A stretch of 64,000 nt of DNA, from NCBI RefSeq assembly GCF_009604455.1, contig NZ_WEGL01000003.1, positions 682,001-746,000 on the forward strand, written 5' to 3'. The position numbers and the translations under genes were made by a program. Every line of letters begins with the position of its first letter. The first letter of the stretch is position 1. The notes beneath the pieces were generated by a model. The model saw only the letters and a list, made by a program, of their open reading frames with translations, was not told the origin of the DNA and searched no databases. Shown here piece by piece: positions 24,177 through 31,732 of this stretch. The stretch comes from Streptomyces sp. RB17. Lineage in GTDB: Bacteria; Actinomycetota; Actinomycetes; Streptomycetales; Streptomycetaceae.

Positions 24177-24578
24177 ATGAAGGTGTTCAACCTGCTGCTC
24201 AACATCCTGTGGCTCGTCTTCTGCGGCTTCTGGATGGCGATCGGTTATCTCATCGCTGCCCTGATCTGTTTCGTCCTGATCATCACCATCCCGTTCGGCA
24301 TCGCGTCGCTGCGCATCGCCGGCTTCGTCCTGTGGCCGTTCGGCCGGACCACCGTGGACCGGCCCGACGCGGGGGCGGGCTCCTTCATCGGCAACGTGAT
24401 CTGGGTGATCTTCGCGGGATGGTGGCTGGCGCTGGGCCACCTGATCACGAGCATCCCGCTGTTCCTGTCGATCATCGGGATCCCCTTCGGCTGGGCGAAC
24501 CTCAAGCTCATCCCGATCTCCCTCATGCCGCTCGGGCGCGAGGTCGTGCCGTCGGACCAGGGTTTCGCAGGCCGCTGA
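24177..24578 (+). CDS. YccF domain membrane protein
   Basis: The 133-residue protein contains two copies of the YccF module: NLLLNILWLVFCGFWMAIGY...IPFGIASLRIA and IGNVIWVIFAGWWLALGHLI...IPFGWANLKLI. It has four hydrophobic helices. Function is unknown. The ATG at 24177 follows a GGAGAGG site. A GATACT hexamer about 50 bases upstream may be the -10. It is convergent with the gas vesicle operon. Confidence 0.9.
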   Translation: MKVFNLLLNILWLVFCGFWMAIGYLIAALICFVLIITIPFGIASLRIAGFVLWPFGRTTVDRPDAGAGSFIGNVIWVIFAGWWLALGHLITSIPLFLSIIGIPFGWANLKLIPISLMPLGREVVPSDQGFAGR

Positions 24579-24651
24579 CCTCCTGCCACGGCCGCTGACC
24601 GCGTGCCACGGCCGCGCTGACCATCTGCGACGTCCGCTGATCGCCTGCGCC
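24570..24651. repeat. Four imperfect 20-22 bp tandem repeats
   Basis: Units at 24570-24589, 24590-24609, 24610-24631 and 24632-24651 follow the pattern GGCCGCTGACCNNNTGCCAC. The first unit includes the stop codon of the YccF gene. The repeats fill the gap before gvpK on the other strand. No hairpin terminator is seen here. Confidence 0.7.
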
Positions 24652-24660
24652 GGTCGCCGG

Positions 24661-25065
24661 TCACGGCGGAAGCAGTGTGCCCAGCGGTCCGAGGTCGATG
24701 TTGAGGTCGGCCAGGGTGAGGCCGTAGCTGTCGCACAGTTCGGCCATCCGGTCGTGCAGCAGCATCAGGGTCAGGCCGAGACGTTCCTCCTGCTCCTCGG
24801 TCAGGTCACCCTCGTCCACGCGGCGCAGGGCCTGTCGCTCCATCAGCTGGCGCAGCAGTTCCACGATGGTCAGCACGAGCCTGACGAGGTCCCGCTCCAC
24901 CGTGTCCGGGTCGGCGCGGAGCCGGCGCGCGGCGCCCCGGACAGGGCCGGTGAGCGACGGGGAGACCTCTTCCGGGCGGGCGGGCAGCAGCGAGAAGGCC
25001 CGGTCCGCGGCGTCGGCGATCTCGCGCAGTCGATCGGGGGACGGGCGGTCAGCGGGGCTCGTCAC
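24661..25065 (-). CDS. gvpK: Gas vesicle protein GvpK
   Basis: The 134-residue protein has the GvpK core VERDLVRLVLTIVELLRQLM and RRVDEGDLTEEQEERLGLTL, ending DLNIDLGPLGTLLPP. GvpK is required for vesicle assembly in other organisms. It is the last gene of the operon and overlaps gvpS by 17 bases. Confidence 0.92.
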   Translation of the reverse strand: MTSPADRPSPDRLREIADAADRAFSLLPARPEEVSPSLTGPVRGAARRLRADPDTVERDLVRLVLTIVELLRQLMERQALRRVDEGDLTEEQEERLGLTLMLLHDRMAELCDSYGLTLADLNIDLGPLGTLLPP

Positions 25066-25414
25066 CGGAACCCCCGTGTCCCCCCTGTCCGCCCTGTCCG
25101 CCCTGTCCGCCCTGTCCCTGGTATCCCTGATATCCCTCGTATCCGTCGTATTCCCCGGGCCCCCCAGGCCCCCCGTGATCGTCTGTCAGCGCCTGCCGCG
25201 GCGGAACGAACGTCGCCCACTGCTCGTCGAGTTGCTCGCGGACGGCGACCACCACGGCGCGCAGCGAGATCCTCACGAGATCGATGTCGGCGATGGACAG
25301 GACGAGATCTCCGGTGAGCACCACACCACCGCTCAGCAGCCGGTCCAGCAGGTCGATCAGGGCCACCTGCTGCTGACGGACCGGACGGTCGTCGTACGCG
25401 CCGTACTCGCTCAC
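25049..25414 (-). CDS. gvpS: Gas vesicle protein GvpS (GvpA-family paralogue)
   Basis: The 121-residue protein has the GvpA-like core at residues 17-62 (ALIDLLDRLLSGGVVLTGDL, then DIDLVRISLRAVVVAV). It ends in a Gly/Gln/Tyr-rich repeat tail (YDGYEGYQGYQGQGGQGGQG) encoded by short CCCTGTCCG-type DNA repeats. It overlaps gvpL by 4 bases and gvpK by 17. Confidence 0.88.
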   Translation of the reverse strand: MSEYGAYDDRPVRQQQVALIDLLDRLLSGGVVLTGDLVLSIADIDLVRISLRAVVVAVREQLDEQWATFVPPRQALTDDHGGPGGPGEYDGYEGYQGYQGQGGQGGQGGQGGHGGSGDEPR

Positions 25415-26241
25415 CGCCGCCCGGCCTCCCCCACCTGCACGCCGGGCCCGGGCGGGGTGGTGAAGGAGTACGGCGCCCAGGGCCCGGTGACGTCCACGCG
25501 GACCCCGTGCAAGCCGTCCGCGGCGTGCAGCATCCGGGTGCGGAACGTCTCGGTCAGACGGCGCGGGACCAGATAGGCGTCATTGGCGACGTTCACGCCC
25601 GGAACCTGGGCCAGTGTGCCCTCCTGCGGCCGGTGCCGGGTGCGTTCGACCGCGAGGCCGCGGGCCTGCTCCTCCGTGCGCCGGACGGCCTCCTCGGCGA
25701 GCCGCCACGCGTCCTCCCGCTCCTGCCGCTGGTGCCTGCGACTGCGCAGATAGGCGCGTCCGGGGTTCACCGATTCGTTCGCCGCGTCGGCCGGCCCGCC
25801 GGCTTGCGCGGGGACGGGCTCAGACGTGGGCGGCACCTCGGCGTACACCTTGACGCCCCATTCGTCGTGGTCGGCGAGCCGGTTCAGCAGCGTGGTGAGG
25901 GACGCCTCCTGCTCGCGCAGCATGTCCCGGACCCGGTTCTCGTCGAGATACACGGTCGCCAGCCGCAGGGGGAGGACCGTGCTGTACCGGGCCAGGGTCT
26001 CGATCACCAGGTGGTGGGCCCGGGCGGTCGCCTCCAGCCACCGCATGTCCTCCAGACCGGTCTTCAGCGCCGCCTCCGAGAACTCGTCCCGGGGCACCGC
26101 GCTCACCGCGGCGGCCACCCCACCCGTGCGGACCAGGGTGACCGGGGCGTCCGCCACTCCCCGGACAGCGGCGAGCGCCGTCCGCTCCGGCGTGGCGGAC
26201 GATCCGACCACGGCGTACGCATAGCACAGCGGCTCGTCCAC
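25411..26241 (-). CDS. gvpL: Gas vesicle protein GvpL (GvpF/GvpL family)
   Basis: The 276-residue protein has the GvpF/L pattern: CYAYAVVGS start, then HHLVIETLARYSTVLPLRLA and EASLTTLLNRLADHDEWGVK. An Ala/Pro hinge around residue 145 leads to a charged helix (SRRHQRQEREDAWRLAEEAV), then LVPRRLTETFRTRMLHAADG and GPWAPYSFTTPP. In other systems GvpF binds GvpA during assembly. It lies 5 bases after gvpJ. Confidence 0.9.
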   Translation of the reverse strand: MDEPLCYAYAVVGSSATPERTALAAVRGVADAPVTLVRTGGVAAAVSAVPRDEFSEAALKTGLEDMRWLEATARAHHLVIETLARYSTVLPLRLATVYLDENRVRDMLREQEASLTTLLNRLADHDEWGVKVYAEVPPTSEPVPAQAGGPADAANESVNPGRAYLRSRRHQRQEREDAWRLAEEAVRRTEEQARGLAVERTRHRPQEGTLAQVPGVNVANDAYLVPRRLTETFRTRMLHAADGLHGVRVDVTGPWAPYSFTTPPGPGVQVGEAGRR

Positions 26242-26246
26242 CGTTC

Positions 26247-26852
26247 TCAGCTCCGGTCCTCGTCGCGCTCGTCTCGCTCGTCGTCCTCGTCGTCCTCGTC
26301 GTCCTCGTCGTCCTCGTCGTCCTCGTCGTCCTCGTCGTCCTCGTCGCCTTCGACGTCCTCGACGACCTCGACGTCATCGACGTCCTCGGCTTTACGGCGT
26401 TTACGGCGCGGCTCGGCACGCGTCGCTCGCCGGGCCTGATCGGCGTCACCCGCGACACCGGCGTCACGGGACCGGCGACGGCTGCCGGATCCACCCTCGG
26501 GCAGTTCCGACCGGGACTCACCGAGCTGTCTGCGCAACACGTCCACTTCTTCGCGCAGGCGCTCGTTCTGCTCCCGGAGGCTGCGTCGGCCGTCGGCCCG
26601 GGACGAAAGGGCGGGGTCGTGCTCCCACCAGTCGATACCGATCTCCCTGGCCTTGTCGACGGAGGCCACGAGAAGCCGGAGTTTGATGGTGAGCAGCTCG
26701 ATGTCGAGGAGGTTGATCTTGATGTCGCCGACGATGACGATGCCCTTGTCGAGCACGCGTTCCAGAATGTCGGCCAGGTTCGCGCTCGATCCCTGATCGT
26801 ACGGCGACAGGGGGTGCAACGACCTCGGGACGGCGGGCTCGTGCTCGGTCAC
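26247..26852 (-). CDS. gvpJ: Gas vesicle protein GvpJ with long acidic tail
   Basis: The 201-residue protein has a GvpA/J core at residues 20-70 (SANLADILERVLDKGIVIVG, then DIKINLLDIELLTIKLRLLV). A coiled-coil segment follows (RRSLREQNERLREEVDVLRR), then an Arg/Lys-rich region and a terminal tail of Asp-Glu repeats. The GTG at 26852 was preferred over a further upstream start because it matches the family N-terminus. The tail is encoded by a perfect 9-bp tandem repeat. It is longer than most GvpJ. Confidence 0.88.
   Translation of the reverse strand: MTEHEPAVPRSLHPLSPYDQGSSANLADILERVLDKGIVIVGDIKINLLDIELLTIKLRLLVASVDKAREIGIDWWEHDPALSSRADGRRSLREQNERLREEVDVLRRQLGESRSELPEGGSGSRRRSRDAGVAGDADQARRATRAEPRRKRRKAEDVDDVEVVEDVEGDEDDEDDEDDEDDEDDEDDEDDERDERDEDRS
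26281..26343. repeat. Perfect 9-bp tandem repeat (7 copies) in gvpJ
   Basis: TCGTCCTCG is repeated seven times without change, encoding Asp-Glu-Asp units in the C-terminus of GvpJ. Such a microsatellite-like tract could vary in copy number between strains. Confidence 0.9.
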
Positions 26853-26927
26853 GGCATCTCGACCTCGTTTCCCTGGGCGGCCCGGCGCTGCGGGAGGCCT
26901 GCGGCTCACGCATCTCGGCGGCGGGAT

Positions 26928-28043
26928 CTATCCGCGGCGCCGGCGGGTCTCGGCGGAGCGGCTCTCGGCGGGTTCCTCCTCCGCCTCGTCGTAGTAGCGG
27001 TCGTCGTAGGAGCGGTCGTCGCTCTCTCCGCCTTCCGCCTCCGCGTCTTCCTCCCCTTCCTCCTCCTCGTCTTCGTCCTCGTCTTCGTCCTCGTCGTAGG
27101 CCTCCTCGGGCTCCTCCTCTTCCGCCTCTTCCTCTTCGCCTTCCTCCTTGTCCTCGTACTGCTCCTCAGCCGCCTCGGCCTCCTGCGGACCGCGCACGAC
27201 CTTGCCCTGACGGATCTCCCCGCGCCAGGCTCCGGTGGCCTCTCCGCGCATCATCACGAAGGTGCGGAAGAGCTTCAGATCCAGCCGGGCGCGGCGCCCC
27301 TGGGCCCGTACCAGGCCGCCGACCCGCTCGACCACGCCCTTGGGGAAGTACTCCAGGACGAGCAGCACCTTGGTGAGGTTCTCGCCGAGGGGATGGAAGG
27401 TGACGACGCCCTTGGTGGTGGCCTTCTCCCCCTCGGACGTCCAGGCGATCCGTTCGTCGGGCACCTGCTCCGTGATCATGCCCCGCCAGCGACGGCCCGC
27501 CCTGGCGATCCTCACCTCCCAGTGGGTGGTGATCTCGTCCTCCTGCTCGACGTCGACCACGCCCTTGGCGAACCGCTCGAACTCCGTGAACTGCGTCCAC
27601 TGGTCGTAGGCCTCGCGTACGGGCACGCCGATGTCGATGTCCTCGATGATGGTCAGGCCCCTGCCGGTGCCCGGGCTCTCCGGGGCCTTGTCGTGCCGCT
27701 TCTCGGCGACGTCCTTGGCCTTGTCCAGGAGTGTGTCCTTGGCGTGGGACGCGGTCGAGGTCAGCGCCTGGCCCGACGGCGCGTGCTCGAGGAGCTTCTT
27801 TCCGCTCCTGGCCGCGGCGGTGGTGAGCGCGCGGGGACCGAGGTGTATCTCGGTCAGTTTGCGTGCGCCTTCGCCGAGACGATGGCCCACGCCCTCCAGC
27901 ATCAATTCGAGCCGGGCTTCCAGGTAGTGCTCGACCTCTTCCTTCAGCCGGTTCGCGCCAGGGTTCTGCAGTGCCTGTTCACGGACCTTGCCGAGGGTCC
28001 CGGTTCCGCCCGAGCCGCGTTCCGGCGTCTTGCCGTCCGCCAT
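26928..28043 (-). CDS. gvpZ: SRPBCC domain gas vesicle cluster protein GvpZ
   Basis: The 371-residue protein has an N-terminal helical region (residues 1-130), then an SRPBCC/polyketide-cyclase-like domain at about 130-290 (LTIIEDIDIGVPVREAYDQW, WTQFTEFERFAKGVVDVEQE, ERIAWTSEGEKATTKGVVTF). It ends in a strongly acidic tail and an Arg-rich end. The ATG at 28043 has GGAGG about 7 bases upstream. Names GvpY and GvpZ follow the Streptomyces OAFGYZJLSK gene order. The ligand of the SRPBCC cavity is unknown. Confidence 0.82.
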   Translation of the reverse strand: MADGKTPERGSGGTGTLGKVREQALQNPGANRLKEEVEHYLEARLELMLEGVGHRLGEGARKLTEIHLGPRALTTAAARSGKKLLEHAPSGQALTSTASHAKDTLLDKAKDVAEKRHDKAPESPGTGRGLTIIEDIDIGVPVREAYDQWTQFTEFERFAKGVVDVEQEDEITTHWEVRIARAGRRWRGMITEQVPDERIAWTSEGEKATTKGVVTFHPLGENLTKVLLVLEYFPKGVVERVGGLVRAQGRRARLDLKLFRTFVMMRGEATGAWRGEIRQGKVVRGPQEAEAAEEQYEDKEEGEEEEAEEEEPEEAYDEDEDEDEDEEEEGEEDAEAEGGESDDRSYDDRYYDEAEEEPAESRSAETRRRRG

Positions 28044-28059
28044 CGTCAGGCCTCCTCGC

Positions 28060-28683
28060 TCATGCGCTGCCGCTCTTGGAACGGCTCGGGGCCCCCGTCG
28101 TCCTGGACGTCGTCCTCCTGCGGCGCGGCTCGCCCCCGTCCTGAGCCGACTCGCGGTGCTGCGTCTTCCTTGCGCGCCCCTCGCTCCGGCGGGCCTCACC
28201 CTTGTGGCCTTCGCTCCGGCGCTCGCCGGCCGCGCGTGTCTCCGCCCGGCCGGTCTCGTCCTCGCGTGTCTTCTCCCGACCGCTCTCGTCCTCGCGCTCC
28301 TCGTCCTCGCGCTCCTCGTCCTCACGGGATTCGTCCTGGCGCGGCTCGGTTGCCGGTTCTGCCTCGTCACGGTGCCTCTCACCGTCCGGATGCGCCTTTC
28401 CGTGCAGTCCCGCGGTGCGTTCGTGGAGGGCGTCGGCCAGGCTGTCGGCCTTCGCCGTCAGCACGGACGTCGCCGCGGCCTTGCCCGCGCCCGTCAGCTC
28501 GGTGCGCATCTGCTCAGTGATGTTGCTGAGGAAGGGGGAGTCCTGTACGGCCCTGACGAGCTGTCCGGGCCTGATCCGGGATCCGGCCAGCAGCGCGGCC
28601 AGGCTCAGGGCGAACTTGGCCTTCTTCGTCCGGCCCAGCACGTATCCGCCGAGGACTGCCGCGCCGATCTTGGCATTGTTCAT
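28060..28683 (-). CDS. gvpY: Gas vesicle cluster protein GvpY
   Basis: The 207-residue protein starts MNNAKIGAAVLGGYVLGRTK and has a hydrophobic patch (AKFALSLAALLAGSRI). The rest is a highly charged Arg/Glu-rich region with repeated RED/EER elements, probably disordered, ending in a basic tail. It is specific to actinobacterial gas vesicle clusters as far as I recall. It lies 27 bases after gvpG and 16 before gvpZ. Confidence 0.78.
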   Translation of the reverse strand: MNNAKIGAAVLGGYVLGRTKKAKFALSLAALLAGSRIRPGQLVRAVQDSPFLSNITEQMRTELTGAGKAAATSVLTAKADSLADALHERTAGLHGKAHPDGERHRDEAEPATEPRQDESREDEEREDEEREDESGREKTREDETGRAETRAAGERRSEGHKGEARRSEGRARKTQHRESAQDGGEPRRRRTTSRTTGAPSRSKSGSA

Positions 28684-28710
28684 AATTGGACTTCTTTCCT
28701 CTCCGTCGCC

Positions 28711-28977
28711 TCACAGCCCCCTCTGCCCGCCGCGCCGCAGGTCGTAGGCCCGGATCTCCTCCAGGCGGTGCATCAACTCCTCCTCGCGCCGGGCGAACTC
28801 CTCTTCGTCGATACGACCCTCGGTGCGCCCCTCCTCCAGGCGCACGAGTTCCTCCTGAACGGGCGTGGGGTCGTAGTACTCGTCCTCGGCGGCGCGTACG
28901 ACCTTGTCGAGCACCCACCAGACCCCCCGCACGGGGGCAGCCGGGAGTGCCAGGATCTCGCTGATCAGTCCTCCCAT
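28711..28977 (-). CDS. gvpG: Gas vesicle protein GvpG
   Basis: The 88-residue protein starts MGGLISEILALPAAPVRGVW and continues WVLDKVVRAAEDEYYDPTPV and REEELMHRLEEIRAYDLRRG, the typical GvpG helical pattern. It lies between gvpF and gvpY. Confidence 0.92.
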   Translation of the reverse strand: MGGLISEILALPAAPVRGVWWVLDKVVRAAEDEYYDPTPVQEELVRLEEGRTEGRIDEEEFARREEELMHRLEEIRAYDLRRGGQRGL

Positions 28978-29031
28978 ACCGCCTCCTCGTGCTGTCCGTT
29001 CGTGCCGGCCGGGCAGGTCATGGGCAGCCGG

Positions 29032-29745
29032 TCAGGCAAAGCTGTACGGCGGCAGCGGCCCCCGTACCCGCATGTCGACGTCCTCCCCGTACCGCTCGGC
29101 CAGCTCCTGCGCGGTACGGGTGAAGTCCTTGGACCGCTCCTCGTCCACCAGGAAGGAGACGTTCACGAAGTACTGCTGGGAGGGCTCAGCGATTTTCTCG
29201 GCCAACGCGAGAGGCCGCAGGGCGGCGAGCACCTCGGTGGCGAGCGCGTTCTCCCGGGTCTGCACCTCCTGGGCCAGGAGCTCCCCGAAGGCCAGCCGGT
29301 CGTCGTAGGTCCCGCCGCCGTCGCGGGTCGCCTCGTTCAGCGCGCGGGCCTGCTCGGACGTCTGCAGGACGGCGCGCAGCACCGAGTCCTCGTCGTACGT
29401 GCCCTTGACGTTGAACTCGGCCCGTCCGGTGAGCTCTTCGAGGCGTTGCGAGAACGCCTCGGCACGCGCCTCCAGTACGGCGCGTACGGCGTCCTCGTCC
29501 GAGGCCACGTACCCGAAGCTCAGCGGCAGGACGGCGCCGCCGCCCCACAGGTGACCGAGAACCTCCTGGTGCGCCGCCAGGTCCCGGCGTGAGACCGCGA
29601 GGTCGTCCGGGGTCTCGCTGACCACGGCGCACAGCGAGTCGCCGCGTACCGTGCGCAGTTCGGCGGGCGATTCGCCCACGCCCTTGATGCCGGCCAGGTC
29701 CAGCGGATGCGAGCTCTTGGTGATCGCGTACACATACAGGGACAT
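29032..29745 (-). CDS. gvpF: Gas vesicle protein GvpF
   Basis: The 237-residue protein of the GvpF/L family has MSLYVYAITKSSHPLDLAGI, SRRDLAAHQEVLGHLWGGGA, AVLPLSFGYVASDEDAVRAV and a C-terminal GPLPPYSFA. The ATG at 29745 begins the family sequence; a GTG at 29757, overlapping the gvpA stop by 4 bases, is an alternative. GvpF binds the shell protein before polymerisation in other systems. Confidence 0.92.
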   Translation of the reverse strand: MSLYVYAITKSSHPLDLAGIKGVGESPAELRTVRGDSLCAVVSETPDDLAVSRRDLAAHQEVLGHLWGGGAVLPLSFGYVASDEDAVRAVLEARAEAFSQRLEELTGRAEFNVKGTYDEDSVLRAVLQTSEQARALNEATRDGGGTYDDRLAFGELLAQEVQTRENALATEVLAALRPLALAEKIAEPSQQYFVNVSFLVDEERSKDFTRTAQELAERYGEDVDMRVRGPLPPYSFA

Positions 29746-29753
29746 CCGGGTGC

Positions 29754-30215
29754 TCACTCCTCCCGCTCCCTGGAGGAACGACGGCCCGAGCCGCGTTCGG
29801 TGTGTTCGTGCTGCTTCTCCCGGTCGCGTCCGGAACTCCGCTCGTCCTCGTCCGCCTGACCCTTCTGGAACGAGTCGGTGAATGCCTGGACCGCCCCGGT
29901 CAGCGCCCCTTTGCTCTTGCCGCGGGCGCCGCCCTCGGAGAGCTTCTCCGCCACGTCGGTCAGCTGGGCGGGGGCCTTGCGGCCCGTCTCCAGATCCAGC
30001 CGGTTGGCGGCCTCGGCGAAGCGCAGATAGGTGTCGACGCTGGCCACGACCACGCGAGCGTCGACCTTCACGATTTCGATGCCTATGAGGGACACGCGGG
30101 CGAACGCATCGATGACCAGTCCTCGATCGAGGACCAGCTCCAGCACGTCGTACAGGCCTCCGGAACCTCCGGCCGGCCCGGCAACGGCGCCACCGCCCTG
30201 CGGCACAACAGTCAC
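29754..30215 (-). CDS. gvpA: Gas vesicle structural protein GvpA, C-terminally extended
   Basis: The main shell protein family. The core lies at about residues 20-75 (GLYDVLELVLDRGLVIDAFA, then VSLIGIEIVKVDARVVVASV, DTYLRFAEAANRLD). The product is 153 residues, about twice the length of classical GvpA (around 70), because of a charged tail rich in Arg, Glu, Ser and Lys. This is usual in Streptomyces clusters. It is the second gene of the operon. Confidence 0.92.
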   Translation of the reverse strand: MTVVPQGGGAVAGPAGGSGGLYDVLELVLDRGLVIDAFARVSLIGIEIVKVDARVVVASVDTYLRFAEAANRLDLETGRKAPAQLTDVAEKLSEGGARGKSKGALTGAVQAFTDSFQKGQADEDERSSGRDREKQHEHTERGSGRRSSREREE

Positions 30216-30280
30216 GACTTCTCTTTCCCTTCGAACGAAGGGGAAGGGCTCAGCGGGTGTCCTGTGGTCCCAAGGCAGCC

Positions 30281-30544
30281 CTAGCCGCGGCCCTCTCTGT
30301 CGACCTGCGCGCGGGTGTAACGGTGTATGCGCTCGTACCCGAGCAGCTTGCCCGCGGGGTCCAGTACGACCTGGTAGCCGGCCATGACACTGCTCGTCTC
30401 CGGCACGCGCTCCAGCTCCACGACTTCGACTTCGGCTTCCCAGCCGACATCGGTCGGTTTCAGCGCCGAAACCGACTCCGGAGCCCGCCCCAGCAACTCG
30501 GCGAGCTGCTCCATCGCGCTCCGCATCGCATCGGGCGCGGACAC
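30281..30544 (-). CDS. gvpO: Gas vesicle protein GvpO (5' end uncertain, possible frameshift)
   Basis: The 87-residue frame carries the whole GvpO domain (MEQLAELLGRAPESVSALKP, WEAEVEVVELERVPETSSVM, LLGYERIHRYTRAQVDR). The first canonical start in frame is GTG at 30544, but its ribosome site (AAGGAG) is 15 bases away. A better GTG at 30617, with GAGG 6 bases upstream, would read VTDHERP and then stop. Removing one base near 30596 would join it to the GvpO frame. It is the first gene of the gvp operon, 132 bases after htpX. Confidence 0.8.
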   Translation of the reverse strand: MSAPDAMRSAMEQLAELLGRAPESVSALKPTDVGWEAEVEVVELERVPETSSVMAGYQVVLDPAGKLLGYERIHRYTRAQVDREGRG

Positions 30545-30676
30545 GCGTTCCGGCGCGGGCTCCTTGCCCGACGGGGTACGTGCTGTGTCCGGCTTACGGT
30601 CGTTCGTGATCAGTCACCTTCTACCTCTTCTTCAACTTTACGCCTGGCCATGCCCATCTCCATCAGGGCTCGGGCC

Positions 30677-31540
30677 TCACCGGTTGCGGCCTGCCATCTG
30701 CTCGAGCCGGGCGATACGTTCCGCCATCGGCGGGTGCGTGGAGAACATCCTGGTCATCCCCTGGCCCGCGCGGAACGGGTTCGCGATCATCATGTGGCTG
30801 GCGGTCTCGATCCGTGGCTCGGGGGGCAGCGGAAGCTGCTGGGTGCCGGCCTCCAGCTTGCGCAGGGCACTGGCGAGGGCGAGCGGGTCGCCGGTGAGCT
30901 GGGCGCCGGAAGCATCCGCCTCGTACTCGCGGGAGCGGCTGATGGCCAGCTGGATGAGGGTGGCGGCGAGCGGGCCGAGGATCATGATCAGGAGCATGCC
31001 GAGCAGGCCGGGGCCGTCGTCGTCGTCCGAGCGGCCGACCGGGATCAGCCAGGCGAAGTTCACCAGGAACATGATCACCGAGGCGAGCGCGCCGGCCACC
31101 GAGGAGATGAGGATGTCCCGGTTGTAGACGTGGCTCAGCTCATGGCCGATGACACCGCGCAGCTCGCGCTCGTCCAGCAGGCGCAGGATGCCCTCGGTGC
31201 AGCACACGGCCGCGTTGCGCGGATTGCGGCCCGTGGCGAAGGCGTTGGGGGCCTCCGTGGGCGAGATGTAGAGGCGCGGCATGGGCTGGCGGGCCTGCGT
31301 GGACAGCTCGCGGACCATGCGGTACAGCACGGGGGCCTCGAACTCGCTGACCGGGCGGGCACGCATCGCGCGGAGCGCCAGCTTGTCGCTGTTCCAGTAC
31401 GCGTACGCGTTCGTCCCGAGGGCCACCAGGACCGCGACGATCAGGCCGGTGCGGCCGAAGAGGCTGCCGATGACGATGATGAGTGCGGACAGTCCCCCGA
31501 GGAGTACTGCGGTCCTGAGCCCGTTGTGCCGGCGGTGCAC
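30677..31540 (-). CDS. htpX: Membrane zinc metalloprotease HtpX
   Basis: HtpX degrades misfolded membrane proteins. The 287-residue protein starts at GTG 31540 with GGAGGG 7 bases upstream. Two N-terminal membrane helices (residues 10-45) are followed by the zinc motif HELSH at 133-137, then two further helices (LASVIMFLVNFAWLIPV and MLLIMILGPLAATLIQLAIS) and the SREYEADASGAQL glutamate ligand region. The length is normal. It sits between the nuo and gvp operons on the same strand. Confidence 0.94.
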   Translation of the reverse strand: MHRRHNGLRTAVLLGGLSALIIVIGSLFGRTGLIVAVLVALGTNAYAYWNSDKLALRAMRARPVSEFEAPVLYRMVRELSTQARQPMPRLYISPTEAPNAFATGRNPRNAAVCCTEGILRLLDERELRGVIGHELSHVYNRDILISSVAGALASVIMFLVNFAWLIPVGRSDDDDGPGLLGMLLIMILGPLAATLIQLAISRSREYEADASGAQLTGDPLALASALRKLEAGTQQLPLPPEPRIETASHMMIANPFRAGQGMTRMFSTHPPMAERIARLEQMAGRNR

Positions 31541-31680
31541 CGTGCGCCCTCCAAGTCGTGCAGCTGGGGAACACTTTGGTCCAGTGGACCCTCCCGCTTG
31601 TGACAACGCCAGGCGGCGGCTGCGAGTTCCCTGGTGGGTGCGGCTGCGCGCCGGGCCGTACGGGTGACGGGGGCGCGTAC

Positions 31681-31726
31681 GGCCACGCACGCGTGGGGTC
31701 TGCGGGTGTCCCACGCGCGCGTGGCC
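31681..31726 (-). terminator. Stem-loop terminator of the second nuo operon
   Basis: Positions 31681-31697 pair with 31710-31726 over 17 bp with one mismatch around a 12-base loop. Each arm contains a CCACGCNCGCGTGG palindrome. It begins 7 bases after the nuoN stop and precedes htpX. Confidence 0.72.
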
Positions 31727-31732
31727 GAATCC

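Noticed and set aside
24661..30544. Gas vesicle cluster as a prophage or genomic island
   Set aside because: Genes have the same GC-rich codon use as the flanks, no integrase, direct repeats or tRNA target site is visible at either edge.
30614..30676. Short open frame (about 17 codons) between htpX and gvpO
   Set aside because: It is too short and has no conserved context; it may only mark the frameshift region of gvpO.
31681..31726. Stem-loop considered as the htpX promoter or operator
   Set aside because: It lies 7 bases after nuoN and more than 140 bases from the htpX start; a terminator is simpler.
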